From Mikania micrantha (taxonomy: Eukaryota > Streptophyta > Magnoliopsida > Asterales > Asteraceae), in assembly GCA_009363875.1 (NCBI GenBank), contig CM018686.1, positions 6,634,001-6,698,000 of the forward strand: a stretch of 64,000 nucleotides of DNA, written 5' to 3'. The notes beneath the pieces are model-generated. The model ran no database searches, was not told the DNA's origin, and worked only from the letters and a program-made list of their open reading frames with translations. Both the position numbers and the translations under genes were made by a program. Shown here piece by piece: positions 49,453 to 59,303 of this stretch (the first letter of the stretch is position 1; every line of letters begins with the position of its first letter).

Positions 49453-49844
49453 CAATGGTTTTTAGAACCAGACTGGGCTAGCCGGTTGGACTATGAACCA
49501 GAGGGTCGGACCAAAACCAACATGTGAACCGCCTTCAAATGAGCAAGAAGGTTGAGCCGATTCATTGGTCGGACCGGGACAGTGGTTGGACTGGATTTCA
49601 GTATTTTTTTTAAATCTAAAATTCAAGGAATAAAACATTAAATCCAAATCTTATATTTTTTTAACATGATTATATTTGTTTAAAAATTAATTATGTTTTG
49701 TTTAAATGTGATTATAATTCTATACGTTTTTTTCCATATAATTTATATATTAATTATGTCATCTGGTTCTTGAATCCGGTCATCCGGTTCAACTGATCCG
49801 ACCTGTGACGGGTAAGACGTCAGGTCTGGTTAAGAGAACAATTG
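49453..49844. mobile_element. complete hAT-like MITE (392 bp) at the right end of the array
   Basis: The left end CAATGGTTTTTAGAACC and right end GGTTAAGAGAACAATTG are imperfect inverted repeats. ATATGA stands on both sides; if the ends are shifted by a base, GATATGAC/GATATGAT makes an 8-bp near-duplication. The body is rich in CCGGTT/AACCGG words, as in the MITE at 54794. The array breakpoint at 49748 lies inside it. It occupies the intron between the TIR and NB-ARC exons. Confidence 0.7.
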
Positions 49845-49865
49845 ATATGATGACAATTAAAAGAT

Positions 49866-50891
49866 TGGATTAAGTTCAACTAAATAGTTTCTTTATCCTA
49901 AAAAGTGTAAGAAGTATTATTGACCTAAGATCATAAGATCAAATTTAAGAGGGAAATTTTTAAATTTTATAAAGAAAAGTTGTTAGAAGGTAGTTTAGTC
50001 ATAATCACTTTCCCTCCACATTTTTTAAACGGTCATAACTTTTACATACCATATTGTTTTTTTCAAAAAGGAAAACATATCATAAAAACGAGCATTTTTG
50101 TATCTTTTAAAAGAGTATAATTTTGTTCAAAAAATTAAATTTTTTCAGCTCATTGTGTCTAATTATCGTCATTGTGTCTTTTTAAATTTTTTTGTATAAT
50201 GATACTCGTCGTTTTGTCATCATTGCTAAACATTATGTGTTATTTATACTCGTCATTGTGTGTTATTTATAATCGTTGTTGTGTGTCATCTTTTTAAATG
50301 TTTTTGTATAATTACCCTCGTCGTTATCGTCAATGTGTTATTTATACTCGCCGTTGTGTCATCTTTGCTTAACATTATGTATTCTGCAACATCATTGTGT
50401 CTTAAATTATTTAAAAAAACACAATATTGAGCAAAAACACAAAAGATACAATGACATACACAAAAGACACAATAACATGTACAAAAGACACAATGACCTG
50501 TACAAAAGATGACCTGTACAAAATTGTTTAAACTCGTCATTGTGTCTTTTGTGCAGGTAATTGTGTCTTTTTTAAAAATATTGGCCAAATGGTGGCGTTC
50601 ACCATTTTTTTATGCACAATTATATGTACAAAAGACATAATAAACTAAAAGAATAAAAAAAAACGTTCGTTTGTATGGTATATATTTTTTTTCAAAAAGT
50701 AATTTCGTATGTAAAAGTTATGAACGTTTAAAAAATATGGGGGAATTTGATAAAAAGTCAAAAAAAAAGTAGTCATGACAAAAATACCCTCTCACAACTT
50801 ATTTAATCATAGTCATTGATTAATGATCTAATGACTTAAGATCTTTCTTAGGTTTTTTAGGTTAAGAGGTTTATTTAGTTTAACTTAACCG
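49866..50891. mobile_element. non-autonomous Mutator-like element (1026 bp) in the TNL intron
   Basis: Long, imperfect terminal inverted repeats of well over 100 bases (outer part GGATTAAGTTCAACTAAATA against GGTTAAGTTAAACTAAATA) and a 9-bp flanking pair TTAAAAGAT/TGAAAAGAT (8 of 9). The middle is made of words like CATTGTGTCTTTTGTAC and their complements in both orientations. No transposase. Same family as 56517-57659. Confidence 0.75.
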
Positions 50892-50947
50892 TGAAAAGAT
50901 GAGTATTAAACTTCAAAAAGATTATAATGTAAAGATGAGGGATTTAC

Positions 50948-51513
50948 CTATCTTTAACATCTCTTCCTTTTAGATTGGCAACTTGTGTGAGTGCCATCTT
51001 CCACGACTCTATCTTTTGAGCAAACTGACTCCTTTTCTCCGCATTAGTTTCTGCATCCATCTTCGTTTTAATTTTTGCTATTGCTTCTGCGACACAGTTT
51101 TGTTGCTTCCTGACATGGGTGGGCTCGACATGATAAAAGACGGGGATGACATATTGTTTACTGTTCCTCCTTTCGTCAAGGATTAGTACCAATTCATCAA
51201 GGCACCATGCTGAAGAGGCATAATTCTTGGACAGGATGATAATAGAAGCTCTGGATAATCTAATTGCACTCTCTAGTTCTGGTTTCAGTGGAACTCCGGT
51301 TTCTATATCTTCATCATCCAAAAAAGTGTTGACACCATCATCCAGAAGGGCATTGTAGAGATGATCTGTGAAACCATTACGAGTGTCGATGCCTCTAAAA
51401 CTTAAAAATACATCATAATTATATGTATGATTAGGATGATGATGATCAAGATCATTAGTTGAAGAAGAAGATGATAGTGGTAAAAGTTCAGTGAGGACAA
51501 CCATGGTTAACAA
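50948..51513 (-). CDS. TIR-domain exon of a TNL immune receptor
   Basis: Exon 1 of a TIR-NBS-LRR gene, open from the ATG at 51513 to an AG|GTAAAT donor at 50948. TIR domain at about residues 32-180: YDVFLSFRGIDTR (usual GEDTR has Ile here), HLYNALLDDGVNTFLDD, SRASIIILSKNYASSAWCLDEL and YVIPVFYHVEPTHVRKQ. The Glu of WCLDEL (residue 107), the catalytic residue of plant TIR NADases, is present. An in-frame ATG at residue 4 (MVVLTEL) may be the real start. The only NB-ARC exons downstream carry an early frameshift, so a spliced product would be a TIR protein of about 200 residues. If the intron is retained, a stop follows the donor at once. Whether it is expressed is unknown. Confidence 0.85.
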
Positions 51514-51653
51514 TTAATGAAAGGTATATTGATGAAGATGCAGGTGTGGATGCGAATGCAAATGAGCAAAGGTTGAAACTTGTAGTAAAATTTAGGATGG
51601 CTATTTTAAATAGTTGATGGGGTTAAGTGGTTTAAGTTTATAAAAAAAGGTTA

Positions 51654-51901
51654 TTGGATTTAGACACTCTCAACTCTAACTTATTGGCCGGCAATACTTC
51701 CAACTGAGGAAATGTTTAGTAACACTCCAAACTTTCAACACATTTTCTATTGACACTCCATTTGACTCTTTTTTGACGACGTGTAATAGCATGATGGAGT
51801 GCAAGCAGAAACTATGTTTAAAGTTGTAAGTGGCAATAAACATTTCCTAAGTTGGAAGTATGGCTTGCTAACACGTTAAAGTTGAGAGTATTTAAACCCA
51901 A
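51654..51901. mobile_element. foldback MITE upstream of the TIR exon
   Basis: About 85 bases at the left (GGATTTAGACACTCTCAACTC...) match the inverted right end (GGGTTTAAATACTCTCAACTT...), including ATACTTCCAACT and GGAAATGTTTA blocks. Only a short centre separates the arms. No clear target duplication, so the family is open. It ends about 140 bp 5' of the TIR start codon, in the likely promoter. Confidence 0.65.
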
Positions 51902-52201
51902 AAACCCAAAAAATAATAACAAATATTACTAACCGGCAAAAGAATGCAAGTTTTTGGAAGAAAATAATAAAAGTAATCAAAATCTATATGGACAAAAATA
52001 ACTCTCTCTGTCTCCAAATAAAAAATGTAGTGAATTATTAAGGGTCAAAGATATTCGATTAAACAAACAAGTCACATTGAAACTATGAACAAAAATAATA
52101 CTAAACATCTTCAAACTACGTCCGTCAAAAATTGGGTAGAAAACCATATTAGAATACATAAAGGCTTTACCTACCACATCTCACACCCTTTGCACGTTTT
52201 A

Positions 52202-52389
52202 TATAGGTCTATACGAGACGTATATGGAGTCAATCCTTATTTGTCAGAATTACTCTTAATAATTGGACTCATATATATCTCGTATAGGCCTATACACCTT
52301 GTATATGCCTATTGTATCGTATATGAGGCGTATAAGAGATCAATCATTGTCGAATCAGTGGGAGGCAGAGGACTATACGCTTCGTATAG
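52202..52389. other. hairpin-word cluster (CGTATA/TATACG)
   Basis: TATAGGTCTATA (52202-52213), GTATAGGCCTATAC (52282-52295, a perfect palindrome) and CTATACG-CTT-CGTATAG (52373-52389), with further CGTATA words between. No gene in 51902-52951; this cluster is the only notable structure there. Confidence 0.55.
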
Positions 52390-52951
52390 GTCTATATACC
52401 AGTCATATAGTTTCGTGGGATGTTAAAATAAAAATGTTGGGTGTGTAAACAACCAAGCTCATTATATTATACATGTAAATAAAACTATTAGTTAATGATA
52501 CTTTAAACACACCACATGACCAATTAATCAATCAATCACCTATCATTACGGCAAGATGAATAATCAAAAGTAGTTAAGCAACCCTCAATTATCAAAAGTT
52601 TTCTACCAAATGACTCGTTATGTTGAACATACACTATCAACAAATTACTCATTAGGGCCTCCGAAAACAATCTTCTACAATAATCCCCTAATCTTTTAAA
52701 ATACTTCAAAAGATTTATGTCTATATATTTATATATATAAATAAATGCATAATATAACAATTAACAACTGAAACATGATATAAAATCTGAACGTAGGAAA
52801 GCTTAAAGTGTGTGCAATTAGGATTAGAAACACTCAGTTTTACGAGTTTTACAACGATAACCTTTGATAATCCGTCAAGATTAATCAAAATCTTTGTCTT
52901 TTTCGAATATCATGTTACACATATATAACACTTTCATGTTTTATCAGCACA

Positions 52952-53382
52952 TGTAAATTCAAGTTCGTTTAGGCAACGGTTCAAATTTTATTTTCTTTCT
53001 AAAAACCTTACACTAATTTAATGTCAGAGTGAGTCTAAATATGGTCATGTTTAGTCGGTTAGATTCACACCGTCTGTTTCAAACATTTGAATGAAAAGAA
53101 ATGTCTGAATCTGAATTTGAGATTTGAGTACATGTCTGAATTAGTCCGAATAAAAGGGGCTGACTCCTCTCCACCTCTCCAATCCTCTCCGACAACATCT
53201 CTTCTCTGCATAGTCGTTCAGATGCTCAACCAAATAGCCTTAACCGGTTTAGCACTTACTAATTCAGAGTCTCTTAATCATTTAGACATCTTACTCATTC
53301 AACACTTAATGGTTCAGAGGTACCAGCTCCTAAATCTTAACCATTACACCGATGTTAACTCCTAAGCGAACATGAATTTACA
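52952..53382. mobile_element. possible MITE with 22-bp terminal inverted repeats
   Basis: The left end TGTAAATTCAAGTTCG and right end CGAACATGAATTTACA match as inverted repeats with two mismatches over 22 bases. No target duplication found and no coding capacity, so the call is tentative. Confidence 0.4.
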
Positions 53383-53427
53383 CATATAAATAAAAGAAGA
53401 AAGTGAGTTATTAATTGAACATTACCC

Positions 53428-53430
<3 letters not shown>

Positions 53431-53467
<37 letters not shown>
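53431..53467. repeat. (AT)n microsatellite
   Basis: About 18 uninterrupted AT units, followed by a CA-rich stretch. Confidence 0.95.
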
Positions 53468-53470
<3 letters not shown>

Positions 53471-53654
53471 ATGTACACACATACACATACACACACATAT
53501 TCGTATACATATATAAATATATAGGATATGTATCTCGTTATGCAAGGCTCTATAAAAATGAGGGTAGTAACTTGCAAGTTCGATTAAGCACATTCATTTT
53601 ATAATCTTTTAGTTATAGATATCTACATCTTTCTCATTTGTGTGTACATTTTTC

Positions 53655-53840
53655 CCCGCGACGGTGATCTAGTGGTAATGAGGTGATAATCTATAAAGAA
53701 TGTCTAGGGTTCAAATCCCGGCGCACCATCCACTTTTCCATGGGTCACACGATTTATCTCCCTCATGTTGGCCGTGAGACCGATCAGTGAGGGGCGCCTA
53801 ATGGTGGCGTTCACCATTTGGTGATTTCATGCACTTCGTA
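53655..53840 (+). mobile_element. tRNA-derived SINE-like element
   Basis: An A-box-like TGATCTAGTGGTAATGAGG (53665-53683) and B-box-like GGGTTCAAATCC (53708-53719) stand about 35 bases apart, as in plant SINEs. The 3' part contains CCGTGAGACCGATCAGTGAGG and ends near a hairpin ATGGTGGCGTTCACCAT. The 3' tail and target duplication are not clear. Probably transcribed by Pol III when active. Confidence 0.7.
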
Positions 53841-54785
53841 GAGAAATTTAGTGAGATAATATATAAAAAAACCAAATATTTTTACAACATTTTTGACAAA
53901 GTGTATATTGGTAAAATAATGTGCTACATAGGAAAAACCAATAGGAATCCTGATAAACAATTCAAAACATAATCAAATTTCAAAATATAATTCATTATAA
54001 AACAAAACAGGTCAAATGAAAAGTAAGAACAATCAACCCTATTGGAAGAAGTTTCTTTCAAATAAATTTTGGTGACTAAATTTTCTAAAATTTAGGAGAT
54101 TAAAAAAATTAGATTTTTCAATAATGATATTAAATTGTTATTGTATTAATTTTCAAATTAGCAAAAGTCATTGGATTCCTTAGATGAACTATTCACCGAC
54201 ATATAAAAGGAGAAATGTTCGTGAGAAAACTATTTATTAAAAACAACGAAGAAAACTCGTACTAACAATTAAATTTTTGAAAATTTTTTCTTTAGAAATG
54301 TAATAATAAATTTTTGATTTTGAAAAAAATATGTAAATCACTTACTTTTATTATAAATGTAATCAGTATGTGTATTATGCACGTTACATATATGTAACCT
54401 AAAATACATAATTTTTTTTCTTTGGAAATAAAAAAGACAAAGACGAAAAAAAATAATTGGTAATTATTGTGATTAGTTTCTTAGTTTTCCAAAATGATGG
54501 TTTTCTTAAGAACCCTTATATATATATATATATATAGACACACACACACACATGTGTGTGTGTGTAAATGTATATGTTAAATTAATATTGCAAAAATATT
54601 TAATGTAAATTTAATTTTATTATAATAAAATTGTTTAAATAAGAATTATTGAACATATAAAGTTTTATAAAAATATTAAGATAAATTTTATTAAACTAGA
54701 ATAAGAATTTTTAATATAAAATAATACATATAAAATGAAAGGGTTTAACTTGCTAATACCCAAAAGTTTAGTCGTGAGTAAGAAA
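53841..54785. other. AT-rich gene-free stretch
   Basis: Nothing recognised beyond the microsatellite at 54517-54565. Confidence 0.5.
54517..54565. repeat. compound (TA)n(AC)n(GT)n microsatellite
   Basis: A TA run passes into (AC)n and then (GT)n, so the last two parts form a hairpin centred on CATG near 54552. Confidence 0.9.
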
Positions 54786-54793
54786 GTTAAAAG

Positions 54794-55029
54794 CAATGTT
54801 TTCATAACCGGACCGGACGACGAACCGGTCTCCTTACCGGTCAGAGGTCCGACCGGTTGGACCGGATGATTTTATACACATTTTATAAATATATATATAT
54901 AAAAAAATAATAATAAATAAAAAAATTAAAAAAAAACGGTTCAACCACCGGTTCGCCGGTTCGGCCGGCCGGTTCACCCAAAAACGTCCCAGAACCCCTA
55001 ACCGGACCGGTCCGGTTTTCAAAACATTG
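54794..55029. mobile_element. hAT-like MITE (236 bp) with perfect 8-bp target duplication
   Basis: The ends CAATGTTTTCATAACCGGAC and GGTTTTCAAAACATTG are inverted repeats. GTTAAAAG stands on both sides (54786-54793 and 55030-55037). The body is packed with CCGGTT/AACCGG words. It has the same terminal signature (CAATG, AACC) as the MITE at 49453. Confidence 0.85.
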
Positions 55030-55248
55030 GTTAAAAGTGTGGAATGAAAAGTTCAAGCGTAGTTTCTGTCAAAAATTTTGAAAATCTTCTCCTCAGATTA
55101 GGCGTTAAAAAACTTTTTGCAACCGTTTTTTTAGATGTAAAAGCGATATCATCAATATGGTGTTAAACCTTGATTGGTTATGAGTTACAACATTCGTACG
55201 AATTCAAACAAAAGTCAAATTAATTCAATTTGGAGTTAAATAACGTTA

Positions 55249-55565
55249 GGTCATGTGTAATCATCAAGCTCTTATCACTCTACTTAAGCGTCACATAGGT
55301 GTCACATAAACAACCAACATTATCACCCTCTAATGACTCCACGTCATCACCACATGTGTTATCATCACCCTCTGATCAAGCCTCAATCACCACCTGATCA
55401 AGCCTCAATCACCCTTTTTTTCTCTTTTCTTCCTCTTCACGCCGTGAGGGCTATCACGGTTTTGCCACAATAGGTTGGTCACGCCCATGTGTGTATTGGC
55501 TTTGGGTGGGGTAAGGGCGTTAAGGAGGGTGGTCAAGACACTCCTCACGGCTCACTACACATGGT
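55249..55565. mobile_element. possible PIF/Harbinger-type MITE (317 bp)
   Basis: GGTCATGTGTA at the left and TACACATGGT at the right are inverted repeats flanked by TTA on both sides (55246-55248, 55566-55568), the 3-bp target pattern of Harbinger elements. A 3-bp duplication is weak proof. Confidence 0.45.
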
Positions 55566-55568
55566 TTA

Positions 55569-56507
55569 ATAACGTTACAAAAACAACAGTCAAATCAAAT
55601 GTGAAACACTATTTCGTAACGTGTCTGTCGAAATCAAATACACTCGTACACTAAAAAAATCTCGACGAACCTTTCTATAACAACCAATTCATCGCACATA
55701 ATTGAAAATTTTACAAACAATTTTAGGGAAGCCGACAACTGTTCTAGAACTCAATCTCAACCAAATCGATTTGGTTCCATGTAAATTCTTATGTCATTCT
55801 CATTGTTTATAGTTCTAGAACAAAAGCCCTATGAATTAGCGCACTCAATCGAGCCAATTGGATCAGGAAGAATTCTAGGGTTCATCTCAATTTGATGGTT
55901 TAATTCTAGCAGAATATAAGATTAAGTGGCGGGTGGTTGTTAACAACGAACCACCCCAAACTTACCGTTGGCCAGGAGGGTGGTGCGACTTTGAAACCGG
56001 TATTTTTTATTTTATTTTATTTTTTTGGTTTTAGATGATTTTGAGTGAGATTTAATAATTTAAGAAAAAATTCTACAAATCCTTTTAACATGCTGTTAGG
56101 CATTTTCAATTTCAAAATATTATTTTTCTGATATTTTAAATATATAATATATTTACTAAACTTAAAATTATATTTAAAATACATGGGGAAATTCAATTTA
56201 TTAGAAATACTTTCAAAAATATTATTTGAGGATTTAAAAACAATAACAAATATTTTAAAGAAAATTTTTATAAATTTTAACAAAAATAAATAAATATCTT
56301 ATAAACAAGCAAGTGATTTTAAAACTTTATTCATATATTGTCACACTTAATTATATTCTATAAGTTAATGTTCATAAAATAATTTTTAATATATTATTTC
56401 ATATAATTATATAACTCGAACATAAAATAAGTAAATATGAATAATTTTATATGATTATTCAAAATGCTTATTTATAAAAATTCTAATATATTTTATCCAA
56501 AACTAAT
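55569..56507. other. gene-free AT-rich stretch
   Basis: No credible gene or repeat recognised. The short minus-strand frame near 56017-56283 is Lys/Phe/Ile-rich, as expected from AT-rich DNA. Confidence 0.5.
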
Positions 56508-56516
56508 AAAGTTATA

Positions 56517-57659
56517 GGGTTAAGTTCAACTAAATAAGTCCATTAACCTAAGAAGCCTAAGAAAGATCTTGAGCCATTAGATAATTAATCAATGACTATA
56601 ATTAAATCAAGTTGTTGGAGGGTATTTTAGTCATGCATACTTTTGTTGTCTTTTTATCAAATTCCTCCATATTCTTTAAACGTTCATAACTTTTACATGC
56701 GGAATTATTTTTTGAAAAAAAATACCATAAAAACAAGCATTTTTTATCTTCAAATTAATATAATTTTTGCTATAGAAATTTTTTGTTTTTTTAGTTCATT
56801 GTGTCTTTTGTACATGTCATTGTGTCTTTTGTGTAGGTAATTGTGTCTTTTATATTTCTGCTCAATGCTGTGTTTTAATGAACAATTTAAGACATAATTA
56901 TGTTTCATAATACATAATGTCAAGCAAAGATGACACAATGACAAGTATAAATAACACAATAATCTTGAAAAAATACACAATTACATGTAAAAAAGACACA
57001 ATGACGAGTCATTGTGTCTTTTGTATAGGCATTGTGTCTTTTGAATATACATTGTGTCTTTTGTGTTTCTCCTCAATATTGTCTTTTGTATATACATTGT
57101 GTATTTTGTACTGGTCATTGCGTCTTTTGTACAAAATTGTGTCTTTTGTGTTTCTGCTCAATCTTGTGTTTTCCTAAACAATTTAAGACACAATGATTTT
57201 GCATAATACATAATGTTAAGCAAAGATGACACAACAACGAGTATAAATAACACATTGATATTTAAAAAAGACACAATTACCTAGTAAAAAAGACACAATT
57301 ATCTTTAAGAAAAACACAAAAAGATAATTATACACAAACGTTTAAATTGACACAATGATAATAATTAGACACAATGAGCTGAAACAATTTAATTTTTTGT
57401 AGAAATATTATACTCATTTTAAAGATAAAAAAATACTTGTTTTTATGATATATTTTTTTTGAAAAAATAATATCGTATGCAAAAGTTATGAGTGTTTAAA
57501 AAATGTGGGGAGAAAGTGTTTATGACTAAATTACTCTTTAACAACTTTTCCCTCTAAAATTTTAATTTTTTTCTTTTAAATTTGATCTCATAATTTAATG
57601 ATCAATAATCCTTCTTAAGCTTTTTAGGATAAAGAGACTATTTAGTTGATCATAATCTT
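56517..57659. mobile_element. non-autonomous Mutator-like element (1143 bp) with perfect 9-bp target duplication
   Basis: AAAGTTATA stands at 56508-56516 and 57660-57668, the 9-bp signature of Mutator-like elements. Long terminal inverted repeats start GGGTTAAGTTCAACTAAATA and match the element at 49866. The centre again consists of CATTGTGTCTTTTGTA-type words in one orientation on the left and AAAAGACACAATG on the right. No transposase. Confidence 0.85.
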
Positions 57660-57668
57660 AAAGTTATA

Positions 57669-58540
57669 TACAAAACTAATATACACATTGTTAATACAAG
57701 TTTTTCAATCATAAGAACGATAGATCTAAAAAAAGAATATTGTACCATTCAATTTTTTATTTACGTAAATAATAATTTAATTTAATAAAATAAGTATAAG
57801 AAAATTAGTATTATTTCTTACACATTAGAAAATTATTATGTAGAGGAACCGTAGACCATTCTAAGAAAACTTATATTACGACGTCACAATTGGAATCTAG
57901 ACAATACTAAAGATTATTCTCATAAATAGTAGGTTGAAGTGGAATCTTTTACTCCACAAACTATACACAAGACATGGAAAAAATGAAGCAAACATATGAG
58001 TTTTACTCATACCTGCCCCTTTTAAGATTTTAGTTTCTCATACCTTTTTATTTTTTTATTTTTATTTTTTAGGATGTTACACAAGTACTATTAATGCATG
58101 CCAATTATAGAGTCAATTCAAAGTATAGACGCAAACTTTTAGTTCTAGTTAGTTTTGTTTTGAATGCTATGTGTTATTACATATTTGGAATCTAATTTTT
58201 AATGCCACTCAAGCAAGCTAGTACATTAGTAGCCTAAAGATGGTCAAATATCTCCTTCTCATTAACTTTTATCTTTGTGTTAAAAAAGGTGAAAATGTAC
58301 ACGTAGCAAACTTGTTGTTATACATGCTTTAATTGAAGGTATAACTAGTCTTGATTAAATACTTTGTATTGATACTTGTTTGGACACTATCATTAAGACA
58401 TATTCATACTTGCAAACTTGTATATATGCATGCTTCTGATTCAGTTCTATTTAGACTAATGGTTGCACCTTATTCTATACATGTAGACTAAGATTAGGAG
58501 TTAGTAGATCTAGTTAATAATAAACAATGTTATGATTTAC
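57669..58540. other. AT-rich gene-free stretch
   Basis: No gene recognised. It may include the decayed start of the gypsy LTR that ends near 59225. Confidence 0.4.
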
Positions 58541-59303
58541 CTTTCATGTATGTTTGAATTCGAATAATTGTAATTGAATGTTTGTTAAAGACATGAGTTG
58601 AATGAAATATTAAACTGGTTAGTATTAAAACTTTAAAGTAGCACCATGAGCTTTTGAACAATTGCAAATCACGCCCGACTTATTCCATCGTCAGTTAAGG
58701 TGTGACACTTTTTACTTTTGTTTCAACTATAGGAGTGAAACATGTTAGCTAAACTTAATTACTTTTTAACCATAGTCCATTTGAACTTAGCTTTATGACC
58801 TTAGTTGTAGTGCACTTTAGTTATGAACTTGCATTCAACGCAACTATTAAATATTAGGTAACAATGATATATCTACTAGATTTACCATCTCAGCATGTTT
58901 GATTTACTATTCAGGAGAGGCCCCTGGTGATTGTTTGCTACTTTGATATTGTTAAGAATGCTAGCATGGTCATAACTCAACTATTTGATCCGCCTTTGTT
59001 CATTTACATGTTCTAGTTCATTTTGCTTAGTTTCACATGCTAAAACTTATTTATTTTAACAACTAATCTTATGTATTTTGAATTTTATTGAATGTTTGTT
59101 TGAATTATGTGGTTGATTTGAAATTTAATGAAATGTTTAAGTATTAACAACATAGTACCATGAGCTTTTGAACAATTTATCTTCGTAGCATCCCCAATGT
59201 TTTCCGATCGGTTGGGGTGTTATAGATTGGTATCTAATCCTTATTTATAGGGAATTAGGTTAGAAATAGATGACCTAGAGTATAACCATAGGATACTAAT
59301 CGG
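58541..59303 (+). repeat. decayed gypsy LTR end and primer site
   Basis: ATTGGTATCTAATCC at 59226 is a decayed tRNA-Met primer site. What follows (GGGAATTAGGTTAGAAATAG..., AGTATAACCATAGG) aligns with the leader of E2 after its primer site (GCGAATTAGG..., TCTATAACCACTAG). Upstream, CACCATGAGCTTTTGAACAATT and a near copy occur about 520 bp apart (58643 and 59157), each shortly before an LTR-end-like GTGTGACA or GTGTTATAG. This suggests a duplicated LTR end. The Athila insertion at 59304 cuts the leader. Confidence 0.5.

Larger units (their letters stand above)
34256..49748 (-). repeat. tandem array of four ~3.87-kb units carrying TNL gene fragments
   Basis: Units begin at 34256, 38135, 42006 and 45877 with TACGCTTGGGGCC, the last 37 bases of the hAT element, and the array ends at 49748. 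Steps are 3879, 3871 and 3871; the extra 8 in the first is an 8-base insertion in its NB-ARC exon. Each unit holds an antisense copia gag/protease fragment, TNL exons 3 and 2 (minus strand) and the left ~295 bases of a hAT-like MITE. Units differ by scattered single bases. The junction (TTTATATA joined to TACGCTTGG) has only 2 bases of overlap. Only unit 1 has the full hAT to its left and only unit 4 the full MITE to its right, which identifies both original breakpoints. Confidence 0.92.

Noticed and set aside
49866..50891. CRISPR-like array from the recurring 15-20-base words
   Set aside because: Words are degenerate, occur in both orientations, spacers are irregular, the DNA is plant nuclear, and the block lies inside a transposon with long inverted ends.
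53411..53593. Small Tyr/Ile-rich protein on the minus strand
   Set aside because: It is a translation of the AT and CA microsatellite.
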